From assembly GCA_029202485.1 (NCBI GenBank), contig CP119313.1, positions 4,712,001 through 4,776,000 of the forward strand: a DNA stretch of 64,000 nt. Reading direction: 5' to 3'. A model generated the notes under the pieces. It did not search any database. It saw only the letters and a list, made by a program, of their open reading frames with translations, and was not told where the DNA came from. Shown in pieces: positions 55,101 to 62,697 of the stretch. The position numbers were made by a program, and so were the translations under genes. The DNA is from Candidatus Pedobacter colombiensis (lineage in GTDB: Bacteria; Bacteroidota; Bacteroidia; Sphingobacteriales; Sphingobacteriaceae). Numbering within the stretch: position 1 is the first letter of the stretch; every line of letters starts with the position of its first letter.

Positions 55101-55795
55101 ACATCGGCAATACCATCACGTTTCGCTTCTGCACCAGTCAACGTAACAGCAGAACCTGTAAATAGCTTCTTACTGATATTTTGATAACCCGTTGAAATCA
55201 TAACTTCTTTCAGCTGGCTCACATCATCCTCTAAAGCAACATCAATAGATGTTCTTCCAGAAATAACAACCTCTTTTGTTTTATATCCAATTGCAGAGAA
55301 AACAAGTGTAGCAGCGTCTCTCACTCTAATTTGATAAAACCCCTCTCCATTGGTTGAAACGCCATTTCCAGCTCCTTTTTCTTTGACACTCACACCTGGT
55401 ATGGACTCCTTGTCTTTACTTGAGGTTACATGTCCTTTAACAATCAAATCCTGCTTAGCCGCAGATTCAATAACTTTTTTAAGTATAACTTGTTTACCTA
55501 CAATACTGTAATTGATTCCGTTTGCTTTTAGTGGTTCTAAATCGGAATTAATAGAGGTTAGCTTTGATGGCACATCAATACTCATCGATTTGTTGATCTG
55601 ACTTGCGTCGTAGACAAAACTCACCTGATAGGCAAGTTCTATCTTTTTAAGGTAATTGTCTAGCCGCTCAGCCATGAGCAGCCCCTTTTGTACACTTTCT
55701 GCACGAACTAGTGACACACAAAGGAGAGCGCAGAGTAACCCGCCCATTAGGGAGTGACTCAGTCTTCGTATGGTCTTTTTGTAGTTTTTCTCCAT
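52184..55795 (-). CDS. SusC/RagA-family TonB-linked transporter with STN domain, system 3
   Basis: 1203 aa, the longest of the three. Signal MGGLLCALLCVSLVRA, STN-like domain (about 40-108, LKKIELAYQVSFVYDASQI), carboxypeptidase-like domain (about 117-190, GHVTSSKDKESIPGVSVKEKG), plug with QILKDASATSLYGARAMNGVILITTK, and barrel ending QQFTLSLKVGL. The leader differs from the MNFY type of systems 1 and 2, and the 29-base gap to fecR has no room for the antisense hairpin found there, so it is regulated somewhat differently. Confidence 0.95.
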   Translation of the reverse strand: MEKNYKKTIRRLSHSLMGGLLCALLCVSLVRAESVQKGLLMAERLDNYLKKIELAYQVSFVYDASQINKSMSIDVPSKLTSINSDLEPLKANGINYSIVGKQVILKKVIESAAKQDLIVKGHVTSSKDKESIPGVSVKEKGAGNGVSTNGEGFYQIRVRDAATLVFSAIGYKTKEVVISGRTSIDVALEDDVSQLKEVMISTGYQNISKKLFTGSAVTLTGAEAKRDGIADVSRMLEGRVAGVSVQNVSGTFGAAPKIRVRGATSITGDNKPLWVVDGVVLEDIVNVSNEQLSTGDPSTLLGSAVAGLNSDDIESFQILKDASATSLYGARAMNGVILITTKKGKVGDGSPAISYTANLSSYLKPTYRTFDIMNSYDQMSVYSEMYRKGLLNYSTTVNEANGGVYKKLFQSLDFLPGSTVPTVINTLDGRSAFLTRYANANTDWFDELFKNSFMQEHSLSISTGTDKSQMYYSTSYLKDNGWTIGDKVQRFTGNIRGNWKINDKISFGLITTGSIRDQKAPGTLGRTTNPVTGEYSRDFDLNPFSYALNTSRTLTPYDENGNLEYFTRNYAPFNIIDELRKNTLDLTQIDFKVQGEGQYKILKNLTYNFLGSYRYTKSGQEHKVFDDSNTANAYRAGVYPENAFIRDHNRFLYRNPTDLDAYAISVLPNGGIYYTNDDFLKSFFVRNSFDWNQTFNEKHIVRVFASQELRYADRQNTQFTGYGYQYDKGGTPFIDPNAIKQAVEGNFNYYSMTRNFDRYVAFAGTASYSYNNKYQLNGTIRYDGSNQVGESAQARWLPTWNVSGSWNADEEEFMKRQETISKLTLRATYGLTASLGSATNSSLIVRSSSTLRPRLSEIENRLTIASLANSELTWEKQYEANIGLDVGLFKNRLNVVVDAYRRSGFDLIGRIRNSGIGGEVLKYANYADMISKGIEGSVGGDIVRKKDWGWKSQITFGYNKGKITNLKGEPSIFDLVGPDGGPQIGHPYRGLYSIDFQKLSADSGVPFFINEAGQLSNEVYLQSTITDYLKYEGPIDPLFNGGFYNSFNYKNFTASILLTFSAGNKVRLNPAYKNVYSDLDATPNDFLNRFLFYGDSGTPSILDPRNRTALNGAYPYNAYNYSTERVADGGFVRLKSISFGYILPKQTINRIGFKTASLNIVGNNLFLIYSDKKLNGQDPEFFSSGGVALPIPQQFTLSLKVGL

Positions 55796-55824
55796 AAAAT
55801 AATAGTTAATAGGTGTTTAGTTGA

Positions 55825-56823
55825 TTATAAATTCTTGATATAAATATTGTTGTCTTTCTGTTGTACCTGAATTGGGTAGGTTTCCTTAAGAACCTTAAGT
55901 ACTTCGTCTATACTGCTGTTACTAAATTTGGCGTTTAACTTTTTCGCGATTTTCATGTGATCCAACAATATAACTTTTACGTTATAGTAGCTGCTTAACT
56001 CTTTACAAACCGCATCCAAAGGCATGTCAACAAAATGAAGCTCTTTGGTTAACCATCCATTGGAATTAATTCCATTTTCCTGTGTAAGTTGGTTTTTAAT
56101 AAGGTTATAGCTTACCGCATCACCAGCAACCAATATAGATGGCGCACTTTTTTTATTCGGCGTAAACATGACCCGTCCTGTTTTCACAGAAACATCAATT
56201 TTACGGTCAGAATAGTCAATGTTAAATGAAGTACCCAAAACCTTAACGGTAGATGGTCCTATCGAAATCTCAAAAGGATGAGCAGCATCTTTTGACACTA
56301 AGAAGAACCCACGTCCTTTCAACAGAGTAATTGGCCTATTATCTCCTGTAAACTTATCAGGATATTGAACAGTACTGTTTTCTGCCAAAATGACCTTAGT
56401 TCCATCACTGAGTAATACGGAATCAATTTGTGATCCCGTTTGTTTAACGAAGTAATGAACCTCTAGCTTTTCTTTGTACATCCAGAAACCAGCAGCAAAA
56501 ATGACAACAGCAACCGCAATTTTCGGCCATATGGAGCGCTTACGAACAGCAACAGGGCTAAGCTCATTCAACTGAGTTTTAAAATTAATAGCTGAATTCC
56601 CTACATTAACCTCTTCCAATTTTTTGGTTTCTGCAGCAGCTTCCCAAAGCATTTTAGTGGATTGAAAATAAGCTTCATTTTCTTCAGAAGCAGCCCTCAA
56701 CTGATCAATTTGTTTAATTAAAGCGGGGTCCTCAGGTTGGTTAAGATAGCTCAGGATGATATCCTGAATAGGTAGTTTTTCTTGCAAGTGATTTCTGTTT
56801 TTTATATAAGACAAATGGATCAA
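55825..56823 (-). CDS. FecR-family anti-sigma factor, system 3
   Basis: 332 aa. N-terminal cytoplasmic part (LPIQDIILSYLNQPEDPALI), one span (PKIAVAVVIFAAGFWMYK), FecR domain (DSVLLSDGTKVILAENSTVQYP, GRGFFLVSKDAAHPFEIS, VLGTSFNIDYS) and C-terminal DUF4974 (LDAVCKELSSYYNVKVILLDHMKI). Less similar to the FecR proteins of systems 1 and 2 than those are to each other. Regulates the adjacent sigma. Confidence 0.93.
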   Translation of the reverse strand: MIHLSYIKNRNHLQEKLPIQDIILSYLNQPEDPALIKQIDQLRAASEENEAYFQSTKMLWEAAAETKKLEEVNVGNSAINFKTQLNELSPVAVRKRSIWPKIAVAVVIFAAGFWMYKEKLEVHYFVKQTGSQIDSVLLSDGTKVILAENSTVQYPDKFTGDNRPITLLKGRGFFLVSKDAAHPFEISIGPSTVKVLGTSFNIDYSDRKIDVSVKTGRVMFTPNKKSAPSILVAGDAVSYNLIKNQLTQENGINSNGWLTKELHFVDMPLDAVCKELSSYYNVKVILLDHMKIAKKLNAKFSNSSIDEVLKVLKETYPIQVQQKDNNIYIKNL

Positions 56824-56889
56824 TAAAAACCCCTAGTCATTTTACATAAAAAAACATTTTTTTTGAAATAAGCTTAGATTAAGCTTCCC

Positions 56890-57528
56890 TTAGTACAAGT
56901 ACATGGTCATTAAACTGAAATATTTAAATCGGTTCCCCCCTGTATTTGCATCGATTGCCTGCTCAAGAATACGGTATCTAAGTGTTTTGAGGGCATTTCC
57001 CATATGATTCTCTACCGTCTTCTCCGAAATCCCAAGCTGGTTCGCTATATCTCTATATTTCATACCTTCTAACCTACTCATTTTAAAAACTCGTTGGCAT
57101 TTTTCTGGCAACCGAGCAATTTCGTCGTATAAAAGCACAATTAACTCATTGTGAGTGTCTTGTAAATCAATATCCTCAGAAGAAATATTCCCCGAAATTT
57201 GTAAGTGATGTTTCTCAATACTTCTTTGCCGATTGATGTAGTTGATAGAGGAGTTCACCACACTGCGGTACAGATAGGCTTTAACGGATTTAATTTCCAG
57301 AAGGGCCTCCTGGTCCTCCCATATTCTCAAAAAAATATCCTGTACCAGCTCTTCCGCCACAGGAATGCTTTGAACATACTTATCAGAAACTAAAATTAGC
57401 TTTCTAAAATTATCAAGGTAAAAATTGGTAAATGCGTCTTTATCCCCACCAGCAATCAGTGACAGCAAATCCTGCCCCGTGGCAATAGCATCAGTTGCTC
57501 TTCCGTGGATCTTCAGGTCCTTTAACAT
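56890..57528 (-). CDS. ECF RNA polymerase sigma factor, system 3
   Basis: 212 aa. Region 2 FTNFYLDNFRKLILVSDKYVQSIPVAEELVQDIFLRIWED; region 4 LPEKCQRVFKMSRLEGMKYRDIANQLGISEKTVENHMGNALKTLR. It fits the Bacteroides expansion group of sigma-70 factors (LSLIAGGDKDAF start, SVKAYLYRSVVNSSINYINRQRS). A more distant relative of the other two sigmas, in line with its different FecR. Confidence 0.94.
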   Translation of the reverse strand: MLKDLKIHGRATDAIATGQDLLSLIAGGDKDAFTNFYLDNFRKLILVSDKYVQSIPVAEELVQDIFLRIWEDQEALLEIKSVKAYLYRSVVNSSINYINRQRSIEKHHLQISGNISSEDIDLQDTHNELIVLLYDEIARLPEKCQRVFKMSRLEGMKYRDIANQLGISEKTVENHMGNALKTLRYRILEQAIDANTGGNRFKYFSLMTMYLY

Positions 57529-57601
57529 TAGGGGTGATTGAAAGGTTAATTAGTTTAAAAATCGAATTTACAACTTATGATGCAAAATCATGTCACAAAT
57601 C

Positions 57602-57638
57602 ACCACAGAATTTTGAAAAGGCCTCAAAATTCTGTGGT
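57602..57638. terminator. Perfect 15-bp hairpin after the oxidase operon
   Basis: ACCACAGAATTTTGA (57602-57616) and its exact complement (57624-57638) with loop AAAGGCC. Lies 46 bases past the DUF420 stop and before the system 3 sigma start on the same strand. There is no strong T-run on the minus strand, so termination is probable rather than certain. Confidence 0.6.
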
Positions 57639-57684
57639 ATTTATTAAAATGGAAGTCAGTAAACTGGAAAAAACCTGTTAAAAA

Positions 57685-58218
57685 CTAGTAGCTATAATAA
57701 GGCGAGATCATCAGGTATACAACTACGCCGGTAACGGCAACATATAACCACAGTGGAAACGTGACCTTTGCTATTTTACGATGCTTATCAAAGCGCTCTG
57801 CCAAAGCCCTTACATACGTAATCAATACCAAAGGTATAATGGCAATAGACAAGAGTATATGCGTAAGCAGGATAAAAAAATAAACATACTTAATGCTCCC
57901 TTCGCCTCCAAATTTAGTAGACGGAGTAGTCATGTGATAGGCAATATACATCCCTAGAAATAGCAATGAACATGCAATTGCACATTTCATTAAGTTTTCG
58001 TGCAATTTCCGTTTTCCATTTTTAACAGCCATTACGGCAATAACCAATAAAACTGCTGTTATACCATTAATGGTTGCATATATTGGTGGCAAAAATGGTA
58101 GTGGTGTAGCATTAGGGATTTTAACATAAAACAATACGGCTACGGCCAATGGAATAACAATTGAGAGCAAAATGATCCATCTATTATACTTCTGTTCAAT
58201 TGGGCTGTTGTTACTCAT
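57685..58218 (-). CDS. DUF420 membrane protein (oxidase-associated)
   Basis: 177 aa, five spans. WIILLSIVIPLAVAVLFYV, LPFLPPIYATINGITAVLLVIAV, LHENLMKCAIACSLLFLGMYIAYH and SIAIIPLVLITYVRAL match DUF420, which is encoded with cytochrome oxidase genes and contains conserved His residues. Presumed assembly or haem-related role. Last gene of the oxidase operon. Confidence 0.92.
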   Translation of the reverse strand: MSNNSPIEQKYNRWIILLSIVIPLAVAVLFYVKIPNATPLPFLPPIYATINGITAVLLVIAVMAVKNGKRKLHENLMKCAIACSLLFLGMYIAYHMTTPSTKFGGEGSIKYVYFFILLTHILLSIAIIPLVLITYVRALAERFDKHRKIAKVTFPLWLYVAVTGVVVYLMISPYYSY

Positions 58219-58233
58219 ATATCAAGTGACGAA

Positions 58234-58941
58234 TTATCTTCCGTCGTTAGTGTTTCTTAATTCTTCTGTGATCAATACCTTGATCTCATCATCTAATTTA
58301 TTCATATCCGCCTGACTAGTGGCTTCATAATACCCCCTGATGCGGTGTTGGAAATCCAGTAGAACAAACATGTTGCTATAAACGAATCTCTTTTCACCTT
58401 TCACAATCTCCTGATGGGCATCGACAGATAATCCTTTGTTAATTAAGTCGAAGATTTGGGTGCTGTCTCCGGTTAAAAGATCCCATTTACCTGGTTTAGC
58501 AGAAAGTCGTTCTGCAAACGGTTTTAAACGCTCTGGAGTGTCATACAATGGATCTATACTTAAGCTGATAAGATTTACCACCTTATTTGGTCTGTAAGTA
58601 AATTCAAAAGATTCCATTGCTTTATTTGCAATATCAACGGAAGAAGTGTTTCCCTTAGTATAAATCAAGTTTATAACCAGAATTTTTCCGTCATAATGTT
58701 TGGCAGTTACAGTATCACCGGCTTGGTTGATCAGCTTAAAATTACCAACCCGATAATATATCGTATCAGGGATTTGTTTTCCACGAACTGAATGAAAAGT
58801 AGTGGCGACTTTCTTTGGACCAAAAATAGGCAATGGTTTATACCTGTTCTTGCCTTGATCCTGTAGCAAATAATACAAAAATCCTGGTACCGCTAATATG
58901 GTGACCAGGATTAAAACTTTTTTTATTGAAGTACCCTTCAT
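58234..58941 (-). CDS. SCO1/SenC-family protein lacking all cysteines
   Basis: 235 aa, one N-terminal membrane anchor (VLILVTILAVPGFLYYLL). Thioredoxin-like SCO fold: GDTVTAKHYDGKILVINLIYT, LISLSIDPLYDTPERLKPFAERL, KWDLLTGDSTQIFDL and MFVLLDFQHRIRGYY. The copper-binding CxxxC normally after the second strand (F-x-T-C-x-x-x-C-P) reads YTKGNTSSVD here; the whole protein contains no Cys. It should therefore not deliver copper by the standard SCO mechanism. Its ATG overlaps the subunit IV stop by one base (TAATG). Confidence 0.88.
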   Translation of the reverse strand: MKGTSIKKVLILVTILAVPGFLYYLLQDQGKNRYKPLPIFGPKKVATTFHSVRGKQIPDTIYYRVGNFKLINQAGDTVTAKHYDGKILVINLIYTKGNTSSVDIANKAMESFEFTYRPNKVVNLISLSIDPLYDTPERLKPFAERLSAKPGKWDLLTGDSTQIFDLINKGLSVDAHQEIVKGEKRFVYSNMFVLLDFQHRIRGYYEATSQADMNKLDDEIKVLITEELRNTNDGR

Positions 58942-59297
58942 TAAACCAAAGGCATGTGTAAGTGTAAATATCCGCCTTCAATTAACATTAAAACTATAAA
59001 GTAACATATGAAAATAAAAACGACGGAAACTGCAAGTTTAAGCCCCAGTTTCTCATATTTAAGGTGCATGAAATAAGCAATAATGTAAAAGGCTTTAAAT
59101 AAAGTCAATACAATATAAACATAATTTCCAACGTGCTGAGACATGTGTTTACCAGGAATTGCCCATAAAGCAATAATAAACTCAATTATAGTAATGCCAA
59201 GTAAGATAGCAAATACCTGCCAAATTTTCTTTTTGTCTAAGCCTGCGTGCTCACCGTGTGCATGTTCATCATGCGTATGTTCTGTATGTTGTGACAT
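58941..59297 (-). CDS. Cytochrome c oxidase subunit IV-type protein
   Basis: 118 aa, three spans: QVFAILLGITIIEFIIALWAIP, IVLTLFKAFYIIAYFMHLKYE, VSVVFIFICYFIVLMLIEGGYL. The histidine-rich N-terminus (SQHTEHTHDEHAHGEHAG) could bind metal. FKAFYIIAYFMHLKYE is typical of prokaryotic COX4/CtaF. Stabilises the oxidase core. 20 bases after subunit III. Confidence 0.92.
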   Translation of the reverse strand: MSQHTEHTHDEHAHGEHAGLDKKKIWQVFAILLGITIIEFIIALWAIPGKHMSQHVGNYVYIVLTLFKAFYIIAYFMHLKYEKLGLKLAVSVVFIFICYFIVLMLIEGGYLHLHMPLV

Positions 59298-59317
59298 AAT
59301 ATCTTAATTGAGAAAAA

Positions 59318-60025
59318 TTAAACTAAATAGAAGAAGGTAAATACGAATACCCAAACAAGATCTACAAAGTGCCAGTACAAACCAACCTTCTCAACCATTA
59401 GGTAATGTCCGCGTTTTTCAAAAGTACCATTAATGGTCATGCATAAAATAATGATATTAATGATTACACCACTAAACACGTGGAATCCGTGGAAACCTGT
59501 GATAGTGAAAAACAAGTTCGAAAACTGTAAAGCAGATACCGTAGATACTTCACCGTCAAATAAATGATGTAACGTTTCCATTGGAGGAATTTTACCCCAT
59601 CCAAAACCTTCGTGGAACAAGTGAGTCCATTCTGCAGCTTGACAGCCTAAGAACATAAAACCGCCGATAATGGTACCAACCATCCACCAGATTACTTCCT
59701 TCTTAGAGCGTCTATGCCCAGCCTCAACAGCCAATACCATAGTTACAGAGCTCATGATCAGGATAAAGGTCATAAGACCAACAAATACCAGTGGTGCACC
59801 CTTATCGGTTATACCTGGAATAGACTGAAAAACCAAATCCGGATCTGGCCAGGTAAACTTACTAAAGCGTTGCGCTCCGTAATAAATCAATAATGATGAA
59901 AAAGTAAATGCATCAGAAACCAGAAAAAACCACATCATTATTTTGCCGTATTCTACTGACCACGGCGAGCGGCCTCCGCTCCATGGAGTGGTTTTTACCT
60001 GATCTAATTGTGATAATGAACTCAT
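59318..60025 (-). CDS. ctaE: Cytochrome c oxidase subunit III (235 aa)
   Basis: Seven-span-type subunit III with MMWFFLVSDAFTFSSLLIYYG, SSVTMVLAVEAGHRRSK, GFMFLGCQAAEWTHLFHEG, TGFHGFHVFSGVIINII and VEKVGLYWHFVDLVWVFVFTFFYLV, the last diagnostic. Forms a core oxidase subunit. A second, shorter subunit III-type gene lies directly upstream, a usual Bacteroidetes arrangement. Confidence 0.93.
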   Translation of the reverse strand: MSSLSQLDQVKTTPWSGGRSPWSVEYGKIMMWFFLVSDAFTFSSLLIYYGAQRFSKFTWPDPDLVFQSIPGITDKGAPLVFVGLMTFILIMSSVTMVLAVEAGHRRSKKEVIWWMVGTIIGGFMFLGCQAAEWTHLFHEGFGWGKIPPMETLHHLFDGEVSTVSALQFSNLFFTITGFHGFHVFSGVIINIIILCMTINGTFEKRGHYLMVEKVGLYWHFVDLVWVFVFTFFYLV

Positions 60026-60055
60026 TTTATAAATTGTAATAGTTTGTTAAAAAGT

Positions 60056-60646
60056 CTAACTGTTCAAAAGTAAAAAAACATACAGATATATCCATAATAT
60101 ATCTATAAAATGCCAAAATATAGAAGCAATATCCATCCGGAATTTACTCCTTTCTGCAGAAAGGTCCATATAAGCACCAAAAAGGCTACTTGATACAAAA
60201 CACAATCCAGCAAAAATGTGTAGCAGGTGAAGTCCTGACACCACATAAATCATTGAAATAGCTGCATTGTTATTGACAAATGCAGCACCTGTATGAAACA
60301 AAGTTCCCCATGCATCAACTTGCAAATAACCAAAAAGACAACCTAATGCCAATGTTCCCCAAAGGAATAATTTCTGTCCGGCAATATTGCCATTCTTTAA
60401 AGCCTTTGAGGCCATAAATAAGCAAACACTACTCAAAATCAATATCGCTGTACTGTACATGAAAAGATCAGGTAATACCAAACCATGACCTTTACCTTTT
60501 GATGCAGCAAAAACAATATAGTAACTTGTAAAGCCACCAAACATAATTGTTGATGACACCACAAATAACCATACGACAAATTTCCTGGGCTTAGCATTAA
60601 AGGCCGCCTCCATCTTTAAATCCTCTTCTTTTAATGTGTGTACCAT
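60056..60646 (-). CDS. Cytochrome c oxidase subunit III-type protein (196 aa)
   Basis: 196 aa, five spans. KFVVWLFVVSSTIMFGGFTSYYIV, ILILSSVCLFMASKALKNGN, LGCLFGYLQVDAWGTLFHTG, VVSGLHLLHIFAGLCFVS, IASIFWHFIDILWIYLYVFLLL. The late HFIDILWIYLY block matches subunit III. Shorter relative of the next gene; the two may occupy different complexes or one complex together. 7 bases after ctaB. Confidence 0.9.
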   Translation of the reverse strand: MVHTLKEEDLKMEAAFNAKPRKFVVWLFVVSSTIMFGGFTSYYIVFAASKGKGHGLVLPDLFMYSTAILILSSVCLFMASKALKNGNIAGQKLFLWGTLALGCLFGYLQVDAWGTLFHTGAAFVNNNAAISMIYVVSGLHLLHIFAGLCFVSSSLFGAYMDLSAERSKFRMDIASIFWHFIDILWIYLYVFLLLNS

Positions 60647-60653
60647 TTAAAAT

Positions 60654-61532
60654 TTATTTAATTATAAAATCAAACAATAAAACCAGCTGAACCAGAGGTA
60701 AGTAAAAAAATGAACAGAACATCACCTTTCTGGCACTGTCCAAATCCATCTTTACCCACAACTTAAATCCAAGCCAGGCAAAGACAAGGCCCGCCAATAA
60801 CGAAACCCCGCCAATATAATATCCCCCGAAACCATCTATGGTAGGCAATAAGCTAACCGGGATCAATATCAATGTGCTTAAAAATGTAATAAAAGCACTT
60901 ACTTTATCTCTTTTTGTTGTTGGCAAAAGTCTAAACCCTGCTTTTTTATAATCATCATCCAATACCCAGGCAATGGCCCAGAAATGCGGAAACTGCCAAA
61001 TAAACTGGATTAAAAACAAGATAACCGCTATTTTATCAATTTTACCATGTGCAGCCACATATCCAATTAATGGAGGTAAAGCGCCTGGAATTGCCCCAAC
61101 AAATACTGCAATTGGAGATTTGCGTTTCAAAGGTGTATATGCAAAGGCATAAAGAAAAATAGAAAACACTGAAAGCAAGCCCGTCTCAATGTTTAATTTA
61201 CCCAATAAATAGGTCCCCAATAATCCCATAACCAATCCAGAAACCAATCCCTGACCAGTAGTCATATGACCTGCAGGCATTGGACGATCCTTAGTCCTGG
61301 TCATTAATTTATCAAGGTCTACTTCGATTACTTCATTAAAACAATTTGCTGCAGAAGTAACCAAAAAGCCCCCAATAATTAAAATGACCCAATTTGTCCA
61401 ATTGATCCCTGGGACTACTCCATCTATTGGTACTTGAGAGCCAATTAAAAAAGTAATTGACGCAGAGAACACCACCAGGAACGTTAACCTGAATTTTATG
61501 AGTTTAGAGAAATCTGAGAAAAACCTTTTCAA
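60654..61532 (-). CDS. ctaB: Protoheme IX farnesyltransferase (heme O synthase)
   Basis: 292 aa, UbiA fold. First Asp-rich motif NCFNEVIEVDLDKLMTRTKDRPMPAG (NxxxDxxxD) and second DDDYKKAGFRLLPT. Converts protoheme to heme O, which CtaA then oxidises to heme A for the oxidase. Complete, unlike the UbiA-like protein at 36034. 11 bases after ctaA. Confidence 0.95.
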   Translation of the reverse strand: MKRFFSDFSKLIKFRLTFLVVFSASITFLIGSQVPIDGVVPGINWTNWVILIIGGFLVTSAANCFNEVIEVDLDKLMTRTKDRPMPAGHMTTGQGLVSGLVMGLLGTYLLGKLNIETGLLSVFSIFLYAFAYTPLKRKSPIAVFVGAIPGALPPLIGYVAAHGKIDKIAVILFLIQFIWQFPHFWAIAWVLDDDYKKAGFRLLPTTKRDKVSAFITFLSTLILIPVSLLPTIDGFGGYYIGGVSLLAGLVFAWLGFKLWVKMDLDSARKVMFCSFFYLPLVQLVLLFDFIIK

Positions 61533-61543
61533 TTTATATATAA

Positions 61544-62608
61544 TTAATTCTGTTGATTGTAACTACTAGTCCTGTAAACTAATAAATACAAGTAATATTG
61601 TAAGCTAAATAAAAGCGTAGAGAACAAAATATGCAATGCCTGTGCATATGGTGGAAGTGCAAAGTTAGACAATAATAAGCCTGTTACAATCTGAATAATC
61701 AAAACAATCCCAATTGAGCCTCCTACCCTTAAGGCAAGGGCCTTACCGTTAAACTTATCTTTAACCAGTTTATAAATGATGATATTGGCAACCAATACTA
61801 ACATAGCCAAATCGCGGTGATAAGAAAATAAGCTTCCAACCTTCGAAACCCAGCTATGTCGCCCATTGTATAACAAGGCTTTAGCTATTGCATCTATTGC
61901 CTCCCTAACCTCTGTACCAATCACAATTTGTATCACACTCAGCACAACAGATCCTAAAATTAAAAGCTTAAGCCAACCTAGCTTACCCATAATCACAGTG
62001 TCTTCCTTATGCATCTGATTGGTATAATTATAAGTATAAACCAAAATACCCAATATAACCAATGCCAGTAACATATGTACGGTAACTATCCAGGGCATTA
62101 AATTAGTAGACACTACAATTGAGCCCAACCAGGCTTGAAAACCAACAACAATAAGATTTGAAAAACTAAGAACAATGATTCTATTGGCTTTTCCTTTATA
62201 GGCAAATGAAAATAGTAATAAGCCCAATAACAGAAAACCTGTGATTGCGCCCATTAATCTGTTGATGTATTCGGTCCAGGTTTTTCCAGCATTAAAAGTT
62301 TCAGGCTGAAGAATAGATTGATCATGCCTGATGCTATCGGCCAAATGACCTTTGCCCATTTTTTCCAATGTTTTAGCAAACCGCTCATTCTTAGCTACAC
62401 GTTCTGCTACATATTTTTCTTTGTAATCGATAGGGAGCTGCGAAACATGAGTAGGTGGCACATATTGATCAAAACACTTAGGCCAATCCGGACAGCCCAT
62501 ACCAGATCCTGTACTACGTACTACCCCTCCTGCCAGAATTAGCAACAAGGTTACAACGATTGTAGTAAGGTTTAGCCTGATAAATCTCGTTTCAGATTTA
62601 GAAACCAT
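61544..62608 (-). CDS. ctaA: Heme A synthase (COX15/CtaA)
   Basis: 354 aa, eight spans. VVRSTGSGMGCPDWPKCFDQYVPPTH carries the conserved cysteine pair, followed by EYINRLMGAITGFLLLGLLL with a haem-ligand His region, TVHMLLALVILGILVYTYNY, QIVIGTEVREAIDAI and HRDLAMLVLVANIIIY. Oxidises heme O to heme A. Separated from ctaD by a strong terminator, so it may be made from its own promoter or by read-through. Confidence 0.94.
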   Translation of the reverse strand: MVSKSETRFIRLNLTTIVVTLLLILAGGVVRSTGSGMGCPDWPKCFDQYVPPTHVSQLPIDYKEKYVAERVAKNERFAKTLEKMGKGHLADSIRHDQSILQPETFNAGKTWTEYINRLMGAITGFLLLGLLLFSFAYKGKANRIIVLSFSNLIVVGFQAWLGSIVVSTNLMPWIVTVHMLLALVILGILVYTYNYTNQMHKEDTVIMGKLGWLKLLILGSVVLSVIQIVIGTEVREAIDAIAKALLYNGRHSWVSKVGSLFSYHRDLAMLVLVANIIIYKLVKDKFNGKALALRVGGSIGIVLIIQIVTGLLLSNFALPPYAQALHILFSTLLFSLQYYLYLLVYRTSSYNQQN

Positions 62609-62622
62609 GGTATGTGTTAGAT

Positions 62623-62674
62623 TAAAAAAAATGAGGTACCTGTTGTAAGTATTTACTTACTGCAGATACCTCAT
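62623..62674 (-). terminator. Intrinsic terminator between ctaD and ctaA
   Basis: On the minus strand ATGAGGTATCTG (62674-62663) pairs with CAGGTACCTCAT (62642-62631) with one wobble and is followed by eight T. It is 23 bases past the ctaD stop, inside an otherwise continuous same-strand gene run, so it separates or attenuates the core-subunit transcript from the assembly genes. Confidence 0.82.
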
Positions 62675-62697
62675 CGTATTAGATACTACGTATTAGT

